The notes below the pieces were generated by a model that saw only the letters and a program-made list of their open reading frames with translations, searched no databases and was not told the origin of the DNA. Below are positions 52,723 through 64,000 of a stretch of 64,000 nucleotides of DNA, in pieces. The translations under genes were made by a program, and so were the position numbers. The DNA is taken from the NCBI GenBank assembly GCA_963281255.1, contig OY725498.1, positions 124,001 to 188,000 of the forward strand. The letters run 5' to 3'. Source of the stretch: Aphrocallistes beatrix (lineage: Eukaryota; Porifera; Hexactinellida; Sceptrulophora; Aphrocallistidae). Each line of letters starts with the position of its first letter. The first letter of the stretch is position 1.

Positions 52723-52874
52723 CAGTCGAATCCCCTTAATTAGGACAAGTCTCCAGGAACGCAATGGTTTCCATAAATCGAAGCTAACAGCAAATTTCAT
52801 TTGTTAATTGAGAATTACGTTTAATCGTACAAAATATCTTGGGCCAAAGTATCACGATTAAGCGGAGTCACATG
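52723..52874. mobile_element. MITE of the CAGTCGACTCCGCTTAAT family, diverged
   Basis: Ends CAGTCGAATCCCCTTAAT and attaagcggagtcacatg, flanked by TA. 152 bp. Confidence 0.7.
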
Positions 52875-53013
52875 TATCTACAAAATATCAAAATGTTTGG
52901 AACAGGAAGTAAGGCTCACTACAAAACCCCGATTATCAATTATTAGTGAGATAAATGTGAGGCTAGACGGCAACGAAGAGATAACTATGATGCAACAATT
53001 ATACTGAGGAACA

Positions 53014-53225
53014 ACATATATGCCAACTGTCCCGTTTTTGTGAGGCGTCTTGCTTTTATCACTCTTATATTGAGCTAAATTTCTCAGGGTCCCGCTTTTT
53101 CATTAAATTTCACCATTATGTCTCGTATTTTTGTGGATTATGTGTATACTACTATTCTGTTCATCATGGTTCTATTGCGTCCCGCTTTTATCATGGTTCA
53201 GGCTGGCATCTGTGGAACAAATAAC
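53014..53225 (+). repeat. Dispersed 'gtcccgctttt' repeat, copy 4
   Basis: Matches the repeat at 1650-1822 in the same orientation (gaggaacaacatat, gccaactgtcccg, tcaggctggcatctgtgg). Confidence 0.65.
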
Positions 53226-53277
53226 TGAAATAGAAATATCGGACTGAATCCAAAACTACGAATAAATCCGCGATCTA

Positions 53278-53950
53278 AAGGATTCTGAGCAACAATATTC
53301 TGGTGATGTTGCCAATGATGAGAATTAAATGCAGACAAAATGGTTCAATGGAAATAGTATATGCTGGTAATGCTATTAGATGATGCATCGGATAACATAT
53401 TTGTGTTATTACAGCCATTGGAAGATTAGGTTAGCGAAGAATGTGAGTCAACAGACTGATAGTGCAGCTCCATTAGTTACTAGAGGACATTTGTATAATA
53501 TATAACCTTAAATCTGTTTTAAACAATGTTTTCCATGTCATCCATTCTAAGTTCAAGCATAGGAATGCACAGGTTTGAATCTCTACCATATAAACAATAC
53601 AAGTGACTCCGCTTAATCGGAACTTTATGGTCCCCGATATTTTATCCCGAATAGCAGAATTCCCAATTAACCAATGCAAGTTAGTATTACCTACTATGTA
53701 AGGAAACGTTTCAGTTCCTGGATACTCCCAATTAAGCGGTTGCCCCGATTAAGCCGAGTTAACTGTAAAGGATTCTGAGTGACAATATTCTGGTGATGCT
53801 GCCATTGATGAGAATTAAATGCAGACAAAATGGTTCAATGGAAAGAAAGTATGCTAATAATGCTATTAGGTGATACATATACTACAATCAATAATGCTTC
53901 TGTGTAAAATATTTACGTTAATTCTGCCATTGGAAGACCAGTGTATCAAA
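53278..53950. repeat. Local tandem duplication around a MITE
   Basis: About 180 bp starting 'ggattctgag.aacaatattctgg' occurs at 53278 and again at 53768. Between them lies a TA-flanked MITE (53600-53765; ends caagtgactccgcttaatc and gagttaactg). Non-coding. Confidence 0.75.
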
Positions 53951-54089
53951 AAATGTAGTCGACAGAATGATATGGGGCGCCCTAGCAATGGGAATCTGTG
54001 GGAATTCCATAGGAATACCAACATATTCTCATATGGGATGGGACAAGGAATTATCAAGCGAGATGCTCCTTTATGTGTGTGCCCTTAAG

Positions 54090-54240
54090 CCACAAAGTGT
54101 TTAGCAGCGTAAAATCCAGAAAATACCCAATTTACCCAAAAGTATAAAGTTAATTATCGATTTAGGCATAAAATTTATAAATTTTAGGTTAGAAGCGTAT
54201 CTCTAGAAGTCTGTATAATACCCTGGATGAGATGGGAATG
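54090..54240 (+). repeat. Dispersed repeat sharing 'gcgtatctct...ctgtataataccctg'
   Basis: Matches about 19215-19540, where it is interrupted by a palindromic MITE. This copy is uninterrupted. Confidence 0.6.
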
Positions 54241-54871
54241 ACTTTAGCCTATGATGGGTATTCCCACATGTGGAAATCTGTGAGAATACATTGTGAAGTC
54301 CTATTTAACAATATTCATTATACACATAATCCTGTTTTCGTTATTTGATCATTTGTATATTTTTCCTTCGTTCCTTAACCATGATTATCCTAACTGAATT
54401 ATCACACTAGGATATGCAAATTCTATGGGATCTAGTGTGTAGGAGTGGCACATCCACTCAAAAAGTGGTAGGGCGGAATATTTGGCACTTATCTCCAATA
54501 GAGATTCAAAACTGGTTCGGCTAAGACGTACCAAGTTTTTAAAACTGGTTTATTGTACAGTACATGATTTAACAAGTATTGTCGTCATTCTAATATACTT
54601 TCAATTCAATTGCATACTTTATACAACTCTTACTATTGATTTATCTCAGTAACAGTGCTGCTATACTACTTAGTAATACTAGAATGAAGTCGAATCTTTA
54701 TAGATTTTGTTTCGTCAATTTGAAATTTTATTTTCGTAATAAGAATGTCCAGGATTACGGATCATCTCTAATATCTCAGACATTAGGGATTCTTAAAGCC
54801 GGAGAAACGACTGCAATATGGCTCAAAGCATGAATGTCAACATTCGATCAATCTCCACCATATAAGGAATA

Positions 54872-55040
54872 CAGGTGACTCCGCTTAATCGGGACACTTT
54901 AGTTCCGGATATTTGTACCGATAAAGCAGAATCCCCAAGTAACCGATGAAAGTTAGTACTACCTTCTATATAAGGGAACCATTCCGTTCTTGGAGACTTG
55001 TCTCAATTAAGCAGTTGCCTCGATTAAGCGGAGTTGACTG
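54872..55040. mobile_element. MITE of the CAGTCGACTCCGCTTAAT family
   Basis: Ends caggtgactccgcttaatc and gattaagcggagttgactg, preceded by TA. 169 bp. Confidence 0.72.
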
Positions 55041-55781
55041 TGAATGGACTAAATTCGGTGTAATTTGGTCCAATATAATTTCAAGGAATGAGCAGACCAA
55101 CGTACGTACGTTCGATGCGGATATAAGACATTTTCTAGGTGGCATGTGCGCCGAACCTGGGGGGTTCGAGCCTCCCCATGTATTCGAAGACTACACATAG
55201 ACACAATACAAATTTATGGCTAAGCCCCTCCTAGAAATCCAAAATTGCTCAATAGATTTCGAAAAGTTCGACGCCCATGCTAGGAGCTGCATTGAAATGT
55301 TTCTGAAGAACAAATAATCGACTAATACAGTTACTGAGATACGTAATAGGCAGTTTAAATGCTTGTGTGAGAATTAAAATAATTAAAGCATACAAGATAG
55401 AACTCACTTGAGGTGTTAATACTCTCGAACAGATCAGTTTCAAAATTTTAACTTTAGTTCAATGAAGATAGTTTTTAGAAATGTTTGAAATTGTTCCTAA
55501 TTCAACTATTATATATCAGTGCAGTGCACCTAATGAGATATCTGATATCCTAGTTACCTAGAAGGGAACTGATTATTCACTTATTTAATGATACATATTC
55601 TAGTGTATTATATTTCTACTAGTATACTATATCTAGTACAGTATATGCTATCTCTTCTCTACTGTAATCCTAATTCCATTGGCATGAAATAGTTGAGTTA
55701 TTGCTTTCAAAGATACATACTACATTAGCCGGACAAAGGATTTGTAATTTCGATTAAACTGTTTATATTTATATATGCATT

Positions 55782-56245
55782 ACCTGGCCAAAAGTATCGG
55801 AACATTATATTGCTTTCATCATAAATAATACTAGAATGGGTGTCTCCATTGAGGTCAATTCTTTAAACTCACAGCAGCTCATTAAAATCTGATATCAAAT
55901 GCGAATTCAACACACTGGATTTACTCAGTTTAGAAGTTTTCTATTCATCAATTATGCCTAAAGGGAATTAATATCGCTTGTGCCACCTTGATCCACTTGT
56001 TCCCATAATATACAATAGCGGCAAGTGGAACAAAGTGATACAGGAAGTAGTAATTACCTTTTGGAAATGATTATCAATAGGAATCTTCTAGACTGATTTA
56101 TTCGAGTGCGTATATTTCGAAATTGGTGTTATTTTTCATTAACCTTGGTGGTTTTAATTGATTGGCGTCCATAAATAGACCCATTTTAGTATTACTTATG
56201 ATGCAAAGCAATATGTTGCTCCAATTCTTTTGGGCAGGTAGTGTA
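55782..56245. mobile_element. Tc1-like foldback MITE with TIRs of about 200 bp, unit copy 1
   Basis: The left end 'tacctggccaaaagtatcgg' and the right end (reverse of tacctgcccaaaagaattgg) lead into long inverted arms (catcataaataatactagaa / catcataagtaatactaaaa). The loop contains ccacttgttcccataata with its own inverse. Confidence 0.78.
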
Positions 56246-56708
56246 TTTCCTAGTATATATGCCACCCACGACGCGTAAGCAATCGAAGCGCGCTTGTATA
56301 TACATATATATTAATCGAGTTTTAATAGTGAGGATATTGGAACACAATTATAAACAAATAAAGCAAATTATTCTTGGTTATTATACGAATTATAAAGCAA
56401 GTTTCAACATTGGATGATTTGTATTTTGAGATCAATATTATAGTGTGTCAAGTCACCATGAATTGAAACTGCTGAAAGTACTCATAATACCGAAAGTATC
56501 TAGATTCATTATTTTACAAATCTCAGCTAATTCTAAGAATCTTAGAATTTGGAAATTCTAAGATTTATTCTTAGAATTCATAAATAATTATTTAGAGATT
56601 CTCAGAATTTGATGCTATTCTTGGAATCATTATTAGAGCTACAATAAGAATTAAGTTAAGAATAATTTCAAGATTTTAGTGAACAAGGCCCCTGATCGAA
56701 TCTCCACC

Positions 56709-56850
56709 CAGTGGCGTAGCCAGGGGGGGCAGCCGGGGCCAGGCCTCGATATGAACCCCACCGCTTCTGTATTTCTGCATAGCAGGCCCGCTGAAATATT
56801 TGAGCGCCCCAGGTGTTCCAGGTTGAGATCAACGTCTGGCTATGCCACTG
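56709..56850. mobile_element. hAT-type MITE 'CAGTGGCGTAGCCAG', unit copy 1
   Basis: Terminal repeats CAGTGGCGTAGCCAG and CTGGCTATGCCACTG. Flanks tctccacc / tgtccacc form an 8-bp duplication with one mismatch. 142 bp. Confidence 0.85.
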
Positions 56851-57631
56851 TGTCCACCATATAAGGAATACAGGTGATTATTGGGATACTTCGTCCCGGA
56901 TTTGTCTCGCTATAAGCAGAATTCCCAATTAACCGATTATATTTAGTAGTATAAAGTCGTAAGAAGTTTTTAAATCTGGTTATTGTATAGTACAGGGTGT
57001 AACAAGTATTGTCGTCATTCTAATATACTTTCAATTCAATTGCATACTTTTATACAACTCTTACTATTGATTTATCTCAGTAACGGTGCTGCTATACTAC
57101 TTAGTAATACTAGAAGTCGAATCTTTATAGATATTATTTCGCCAATTTGAAAGTTTGAAATTATTTTCGTAGTAGGAGTATCCAGGATTACGGATCATCT
57201 CTCCTATGTATCTCATATGTTGTACTTATTATATGTTGTACCGATATTGTACCGATGAAGCAGAATTCCCAAGTAACCGACCAAAGTTAGTACTACTTTC
57301 TATATAAGGGAACCATTCCGTTCCTGGAGACTTGTCTCAATTAAGCAGTTGTCCTGATAAAGCGGAGCTAACTATATACGGACTAAATTCGGTGGAAATT
57401 TGCCCAATAGAATTTAGGAAACTGATTATTCACTTATGAATGATACCTATTCTAGTGTATTATATTTCTACTAGTATATATCTAGTACAGTATATGCTAT
57501 CTCTTCTCTACTGTAATCCTAATTCCATTGGACATGAAATAGTTGAGTTATTGCTTTTAAAGATACATACTACATTAGCCGAACAAAGGATTTGTAAACT
57601 CGATTAACCTGTTTATATTTATATATGCATT

Positions 57632-58045
57632 ACCTGGCCAAAAGTACTGGAACAGCATATTGCTTTGCATCATAAATAATACTAAAATGGGTCTCTCCAT
57701 TGAGGTTAATTCTTTAAACTCACAGCAGCTCATTAAAATCTGATATCAAATGCGAATTCAACACACTGGATTTACTCAGTTTAGAAGTTTTCTATTTATC
57801 AATTATGCCTAAAGGGAATTAATATCGCTTGTACCACTTTGATCCACTTGTTCCCATAATATACAATAGCGGCAAGTGGAACAAAGTGATACAGGAAGTA
57901 GTAATTACCTTTTGGAAATGATTATCAATAGGAATCTTCTAGACTGATTTATTCAAGTGCGTATATTTCGAAATTGGTGTTATTTTTCATTAACCTTGGT
58001 GGTTTTAATTGATTGGCAATTCTTTTGGGCAGGTAGTGTATTTCC
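57632..58045. mobile_element. Tc1-like foldback MITE, unit copy 2 (arm deleted)
   Basis: Matches 55782-56245 but lacks about 60 bp of the right arm (junction at gattggcaattctttt). Confidence 0.75.
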
Positions 58046-58365
58046 TAGTATATATGCCACCCACGACGCGTAAGCAATCGAAGCGCGCTTGTATATACAT
58101 ATATATTAATCGAGTTTTAATAGTGAGGATATTGGAACACAATTATAAACAAATAAAGCAAATTATTCTTGGTTATTATACGAATTATAAAGCAAGTTTC
58201 AACATTGGATGATTTGTATTTTGAGATCAATATTATAGTGTGTCAAGTCACCATGAATTGAAACTGCTGAAAGTACTCATTATATCGAAAGTATCTAGAT
58301 TCATTATTCTACAAATCTCAGCTAATTCTAAGAATCTTAGAATTTGGAAATTTTGAATCTCCACC

Positions 58366-58530
58366 CAGTGGCGTAGCCAGGGGGGGGGTAGCCGGGGCCA
58401 GGCTCCGGTTAGCGAAGCTGAGGCTCCGGTATGGACCCCACCGCTTCAGTATTTCTGCATAGCAGGCCCGCAGAAATATTTGAGTGCCCCAGGTGTCCCA
58501 GGTTGAGATCAACGTCTGGCTACGCCACTG
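58366..58530. mobile_element. hAT-type MITE 'CAGTGGCGTAGCCAG', unit copy 2
   Basis: Same ends and flanks as the copy at 56709, with a 23-bp longer interior due to a 'gaggctccggt' duplication. Confidence 0.85.
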
Positions 58531-60366
58531 TGTCCACCATATAAGGAATACAGGTGATTATTGGGATACTTCGTCCCGGATTTGTCTCGCTATAAGCAGA
58601 ATTCCCAATTAACCGATTATATTTAGTAGTATAAATTCGTAAGAAGTTTTTAAATCTGGTTATTATATAGTACAGGATGTAACAAGTATTGTCGTCATTC
58701 TAATATACTTTCAATTCAATTGCATACTTTTATACAACTCTTACTATTGATTTATCTCAGTAACGGTGCTGCTATACTACTTAGTAATACTAGAAGTCGG
58801 ATCTTTATAGATTTTATTTCGCCAATTTGAAAGTTTGAAATTATTTTCGTAGTAGGAGTATCCAGGATTACGGATCATCTCTAATATGTATCTCATATGT
58901 TGTACTTATTATATGTTGTACCGATATTGTACCGATGAAGCAGAATTCCCAAGTAACCGACCAAAGTTAGTACTACCTTCTATATAAGGGAACCATTTCG
59001 TTCCTGGAGACTTGTCTCAATTAAGCAATTGTCCTGATAAAGCGGAGTTAACTGTATAAGGACTAAATTCGGTGCAAATTTGTCCAATAGAATTTCAAGG
59101 AGCGAACAGACGCACGTACTTTCGACCCCGATCATGACATAAGTATATCTATGCTAGGAGCTGCATTTAAAATGTTTCTGAAGAACAAATAATCGACTAG
59201 TACAGTTACTGAGATACGTAATAGGCAGCTTAAAAGCTTATGTGAGAATTAAAATAATTAAAGCATACAAGATATAACTCACTTGAGGTGTCAATACTCT
59301 CGAACAGATCAGTTTCAAAATTTTAACTTTAGTTCAATGAAGATAGTTTTTAGAAATGTTTGAAATTGTTCCTAATTCAACTATTATATATCAGTGCAGT
59401 GCACCTAATGAGATATCTGATATCCTAGTTACCTAGAAGGAAACTGATTATTCACTTATTTTAATGATACCTATTCTAGTGTATTATATTTCTACTAGTA
59501 TATATCTAGTACAATATATGCTATCTCTTCTCTACTGTAATCCTAATTCCATTGGCATGAAAGAGTTTATAGTTTTTAAAGATATATGCTACACTAACCG
59601 AACAAAGGATTAGTGAACTATATTATTTCCCATATAAATAGTACTAAATAGGATCTTTCCATGAAGGGAAATGTATTCAAACTCTAATAAATAACAAGAG
59701 TTTGGATTAAGATCCGAAAGTTTCACATTGGAATTAGTAATTGTTGAAGATTTCCAATACTTTGCTCCACTCAATGAGTAAATTATCATCCTGTGATTCA
59801 AGAGATATCTCATCACCATCATGTGTAGTGGTAAATAGGGACATTAATAATTTGGAAACCTTGGAAATTAATATGATTAGAAATATTCTACAATGGTAAT
59901 TCAAAAGCGCAGGTTCCGAATTTGAAATCTGGTTGGTCGTATCACTTGTGTTTCGGAGTTTTAATCTTCGTGAATAGACTAAATTTATTATTAAATGCAC
60001 GTGGATAGTGACGCATACAAATACATTTGTCCAGGCAGTATATCATCATTCCACACCAAAATTTCAAATATATCATTTGAATGGATACAGATAGAAGTAG
60101 ACTTATTGTTGAGAGAAATTCTAAATGGATGGGAAAATCATTTTTAATGGCAACACATTATAAATAGCTCATAAGATAAATTGCTAATAAAAAAGCATTC
60201 CGCAGACGAGATATAATTGTGCTTCCACATTCCTCGATTATGACAAATCAGGGCAACTGAGTTCCAGCCACGAGAAAATAAATATTCTGGGGTCCCAAAT
60301 TCTTAAATATTTGAGAAAATGTCTCACCTCACTGCCCTCTCTAAGGGCCTGTGACGAATTGTAATA

Positions 60367-60534
60367 CAGTCAACTCCGCTTAATCGGAACACCTGTTAAT
60401 TGGGACAAGTTCCAGGAACGGAATAACTCCCTTACATAGAAGCTAATATTGAATTTCATCGGTTAACAGGGTCTCTCCGTTTAATCGGGACAAAATGTCC
60501 GGGACTAAAGTGTCCCGATTAAGTGTAGTCACCT
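60367..60534. mobile_element. MITE of the CAGTCGACTCCGCTTAAT family
   Basis: Starts CAGTCAACTCCGCTTAATC after TA and ends with the diverged inverse (attaagtgtagtcacct) before TA. Confidence 0.72.
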
Positions 60535-60688
60535 ATACTATGTAATTATCATTGGAATGTAGAGTATGCTCGCGTCCGTCTGTGAAAGTCATGGAATTTA
60601 GCAAAGTAAACTAAAGTAATAATATTGCATGTGATAACTAGTAATATGGAAAGTGATTCAAGATAAATTCAGAATTGATAATGGGCTG

Positions 60689-63600
60689 CTACCACCATTT
60701 GAGCGATCCAACGAACCCAAAGGTGGCACCAACAGCTGCTCCTACCAACATTCCAGCTGGACCCGCCACGCTCCCAATGATTGCTCCAGTGGCAGCGCCA
60801 GCCGCCACGCCTACAACTGCATCGACTGCCACATCAGACTGCTCTCCTTCATTATTAGTTGAGTCGATTTCTCTGGCAATGTTAATAATCATTACAAAAA
60901 AATCACCAATTTCGCGATGGAGATCTCGAAGACCCATGTTCCATATTTCATCCAATACTAATGCCTTTCTAATGTTCTCTCGCATCACCTCGGGATCATC
61001 ATCATAAAAAGGTACTTCGTCCTTAGCTTTTAGCTCTTTATACTTCTTTTCCAATTTCAAATACTCTGGATCATTTTTGTCTTTGAAGTTATCTAGAGAT
61101 TCTTTGATTTCTCTTAACATCTTCTTTCCGTTTTGTCGAATTCTCTCTATTTTTTCACTTTCTAATTTGTTATCTTCCCTTAGCTTGTTTTCTCTTTCAA
61201 TCCTTTCTTCTTGACGTTTTATTTCTCGCTCTTTTTCACGTTTTCTATCTTTTTCTGTTTGTTCTAACTTCCGTTTTTCCATTTCAACAGCAAACGCATG
61301 CATAACTTTCAATGTCTTCAGAAACTTTTCTAAGTCATATGTTCTCAATTGATTCACAACATCCACAATTTCCAAAACTTTTCTCATAACCACTTCATCG
61401 ATCAAACGCCTATCTGTCAAGTCCATTCCTTTACTCGCAGTATTGATATCCTTATACAATCTCATTCCAGTGTCAGCTAGCTTGCTCTTATGCTTTCTGC
61501 CCTCAGTGGAACGATTCACTATTTTTGTGGATTTGTGGATCTTATCAAAATTATCGTCTGAACGATTGTCTTCACGTTTTTGTTCGCAATCCTCTCCCGT
61601 TTCTGTTCGTATTTCGGGCCCATCAATTCTCTTCTTTTCAAAACTGAAAACTTTGCCCTCATTTGCTGAAATTTTGAAGATATCTGAATATGCATCAGAC
61701 CTGACCTCGTTTCTGAAATATTTCGCTTCTGTTTCAGGGAAACCGTCTGGTTGATCGTCATCTATCAGCTTGCTGTCCTCCGTTACCATCAGCATACCTC
61801 TGTCCTTAAACTCTCCTCCATAGAAACTCAGCTTATCTACCATATCAAGTGTTCTCTGTTCCTTGCATTCCTCAAATTCCTTGACAACTAACATCACGTT
61901 ATCTACTCCGTAACGAGATCCGAAACCAACTTTGCTTAATTCCAGATCGATTTTAGCTTCATCTATATTTTTCTTATCAGTAGGTATGTACACGTATTTA
62001 GTGACGTCATTTTGTGAGTGTATCTTACAACTGCTGGATTTGGTAGAGTCTTGTATTCGTTTCTTGTCCTGTTCACTATTGTTGTAGATCTCAGCTTTTA
62101 GTTTCCAGTAGACAGCTTCTTGTAAGCAGTAGTAGAATACCGCTGAATAGTTCTCTTCTACTTTTCGAAACTTCTCTGACACCTAGTAACAGTACACAGA
62201 TAAATATTATAATGTGATAGACCGTTACAAACTGGTCCCTGTCTAATGTTCTCTTTCTATTTGAATCGACAAGAAAGTTCAAGATTTCTACTTACTAACA
62301 TTCCCTAATAATCCCTCTTAAATAACATATACCATCGCTGCGGCTACGAAAATACGTTCAAATTATGACAAACGAGGGTTCAACTCACCTGTTTAAACTG
62401 TTCGTTTATGTTTGCATCCGTCCCAATCCCAAGTTCGACATAGGAGTCAGCTTCTGTTGCTGCAGCTTGCTTCTTCGCTCTGTACTCTCGAGCCTTTCTA
62501 CAGTAGAATGCAGATTCTTTCAAGTAGGCTTGACTATTCTTAGGATAATCCTCTGTGCGAAATTGTTTGACACTAAAATCCACTTCTTGGAAAGAGTCGT
62601 TGATTCGTTTCTTGATTTCAGAGATGTTAACGGCTGCATTCAGCTCTTTCACATAGTCAATCTGGCTCATATCATCCGCAATGGTCAAGTCAACCAGCTT
62701 ATCCCAGTCTATACACATAGATCTAATTATAACAGACAGGTCAACCGTTACTATGTGATATCTGTTGGCCTAGTAGGGTAAATGCTTGGGGGCTATTTAC
62801 TATATACTACATTCATCGTACGTATATAATCAAGAGATAAAATCTAATTATTTTCATTTTTTACAATTGTTCTACGCTTATTACGTCCGCTTCTGTCTCC
62901 TTTCGTGCGAATCTCTTCAATGAAATAATTTTGCTCGGGAAATTTCTGACTAATGTACTATGTCCTATTCTGTGGAATCTTTTGCCCAGGTACAAATCTC
63001 CACTAAATAAAGAATATATTGTCCAAATTAGGTGTAACTTGGTATATAATTTCTAGCAACGAGCAGACGGAAGTACATCTACAATACAACAATCAAGCCA
63101 AAAGGCATCTCCTAACTAGGAGTTTCACTAAATACAGTAGAACTTCAGTTATCCGAACCCCTTGGTTGACCAAACTAAAATATTCAAAATTTATAAATGA
63201 TGCATCCTTGAGTTGAAAATTGAATGTACTATACTGCCATCATTCTATATACCATTGACGATACGTACATAGATCAATATGTATTTTATCCATATTAATA
63301 ATCCATTATGACTACTTAGTACTACTGACCAACTTTTCTATATAATTACATAACAACTTCAGTAATCCGAACCCCCTCGGTCCCAACCCGTTTGGACAAC
63401 TGACGTCCGACTGTACAGTCAAAGGCGTGATAATTTTGAACATGCACATATATATGCTAATACGTATATCATCAGAAATTTTCTCGACAGCTAATTTTAC
63501 TTGCCGTGTGTTAATTTTATAAAGAGGTACCTTATTCGGTAATGCGGAAATTGTTCGACTTTACGAAAAAGGAAATAGTTCGACTTTTTATCATTAGGAT

Positions 63601-64000
63601 TAATGGTGTTTTATCTTCGAACTATTTCCTTTTTTGGAAAGTCGAACTATTTCCACTATACCCCTTATTCTATGTGATTCTCACCAGCTTGTCGCTTCAT
63701 TTGTCCTCTTCTGGCCCTTAGTGTCATTCCTGGCATAGCACTACCCTGTGTTATGCTCTCTTCAATCCGAAGAGTCTGCTCGATCTTCATTTTATTCCCA
63801 TCAATATTCGAATCGTGTTTCTCTGACAGCTTACCATCCTGTATGCTAGCTCCTGCATCTATCATATCCCTTAACACCTTCTGAGCTTCGTCTCCTGTCC
63901 CAGTGATTAGAGTCAGCTGGCTAGGTTCTCTGCTCTTCAACTCACGTCTGAAGAACTCAATGTCACTCTCTGACAAACTTCCTCCGATGGGTTTCTTATC
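60689..64000 (-). CDS. Large coiled-coil protein ending in a glycine-zipper hairpin (5' end beyond window)
   Basis: Exons in transcription order are at least 63685-64000 (continues off the edge), 62389-62708 and 60689-62182. Phases agree: the first ends in one base completed by 'ac' after a TATAG acceptor. About 710 codons are visible. I do not recognise the N-terminal part. The middle carries helical segments (KRINDSFQEVDF, ESAFYCRKAREYRAKK, YYCLQEAVYWKLKAE). A strongly charged E/K/R coiled coil runs from about residue 300 to 400 of the last exon. The final 45 residues are a glycine zipper: GVAAGAATGAIIGSVAG, a GP turn, then VGAAVGATFGFVGSLKWW. This end matches the zipper of the Ubl-zipper family. 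Plausibly a membrane-targeted self-assembling protein; function unknown. Confidence 0.75.
63135..63413. mobile_element. Tigger/pogo-like MITE in an intron of the coiled-coil/zipper gene
   Basis: Left end CAGTAGAACTTCAGTTATCC and right end (reverse) CAGTCGGACGTCAGTTGTCC, with TA on both sides. It contains an internal repeat of the left end at about 63357. Confidence 0.75.
63535..63660. repeat. Inverted repeat with 'ggaaatagttcgac' arms
   Basis: Arms aaaaaggaaatagttcgac and gtcgaactatttccttttt surround a short AT-rich loop, with further 'attgttcgactttacg' words outside. Intronic, 25 bp from the donor of the 63.7-kb exon. Confidence 0.75.

Larger units (their letters stand above)
54540..59600. 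repeat. Complex tandem array of transposon-bearing units of about 1.7-1.85 kb
   Basis: The block 'aacaagtattgtcgtcattc...gtgctgctatactacttag' occurs near 54570, 56999 and 58680. A larger unit (about 55570-57420) recurs at 57420-59460 with an offset of 1,850 bp at its left and 1,680 bp further right. The second copy lacks segments near 56165-56225 and about 56545-56690. Each unit carries a Tc1-like foldback MITE, a Helitron-end fragment, an hAT MITE and CAGTCGACTCC-type MITE pieces. I see no gene in it. Confidence 0.8.

Noticed and set aside
59734..60000. Minus-strand frame of 88 codons before the 60-kb repeat
   Set aside because: No recognisable motif, no flanking exon with matching phase, and an AT-rich repeat context; not supported as a gene.
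1..64000. tRNA, rRNA or CRISPR-like arrays
   Set aside because: I found no clover-leaf with A/B boxes, no rRNA core words, and the regular repeats present are MITEs or minisatellites without equal-length unique spacers.

Overview
The window is metazoan nuclear DNA: split genes with GT/AG introns, mitochondrial and secretory leaders, an animal-type sperm Na+/H+ exchanger, an NLR receptor, and several families of cut-and-paste and Helitron-like transposons. I favour a non-bilaterian marine animal, most likely a sponge, because a death-fold NACHT-LRR receptor sits with tandem RING-less NHL-repeat genes and compact housekeeping genes. This taxonomic guess is an inference and is weak.

Left part, 1-21.8 kb, is gene-dense. 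In order it holds the 3' part of CDC14 phosphatase (+), guanylate kinase (-, 4.7-13.4 kb), an intronless GC-rich sperm-type Na+/H+ exchanger (+) and the ATP6AP2/prorenin-receptor gene (+), a Rab-family GTPase (-), a very-long-chain acyl-CoA dehydrogenase (-) and an unrecognised coiled-coil protein (+). The exchanger and ATP6AP2 both lie inside one 7.7 kb intron of the guanylate kinase gene, on the opposite strand. The reconstructed exons of guanylate kinase, ATP6AP2, the Rab and the dehydrogenase each sum to a multiple of three, which supports the models. Two short words recur far above chance here: a MEF2-like palindrome TTCTA-W4-TAGAA and a T-box-like half site TTCACACCT.

Middle part, 22-43 kb, is an AT-rich, transposon-riddled cluster of a small gene family. 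Three copies are clear three-exon genes encoding a ubiquitin-like domain (exons 1-2) followed by a glycine-zipper hairpin (exon 3). Further copies of the glycine-zipper exon stand alone, intact or broken. The flanking DNA is duplicated with the genes, and Helitron-like elements interrupt some copies, so the window contains its own 'empty sites' for two element families. A spliced, decayed gypsy-type (GIN1-like) integrase relic and an hAT transposase fragment lie in the same stretch.

Right part, 43-64 kb, holds two tandem intronless coiled-coil/NHL genes (+), a tRNA-splicing endonuclease Sen34-like gene with a transposon in its N-terminal exon (+), and an NLR gene (-) whose NACHT and LRR parts share one frame split by a single TAG. 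It then has about 8 kb of tandemly duplicated repeats, and finally a large coiled-coil gene (-, running off the right edge) that ends in the same kind of glycine-zipper hairpin as the small ubiquitin-like genes. The recurrence of one membrane-active-looking module on two different N-terminal platforms, beside an NLR and NHL proteins, is the most interesting signal. A role in innate immunity or membrane permeabilisation is a hypothesis only.
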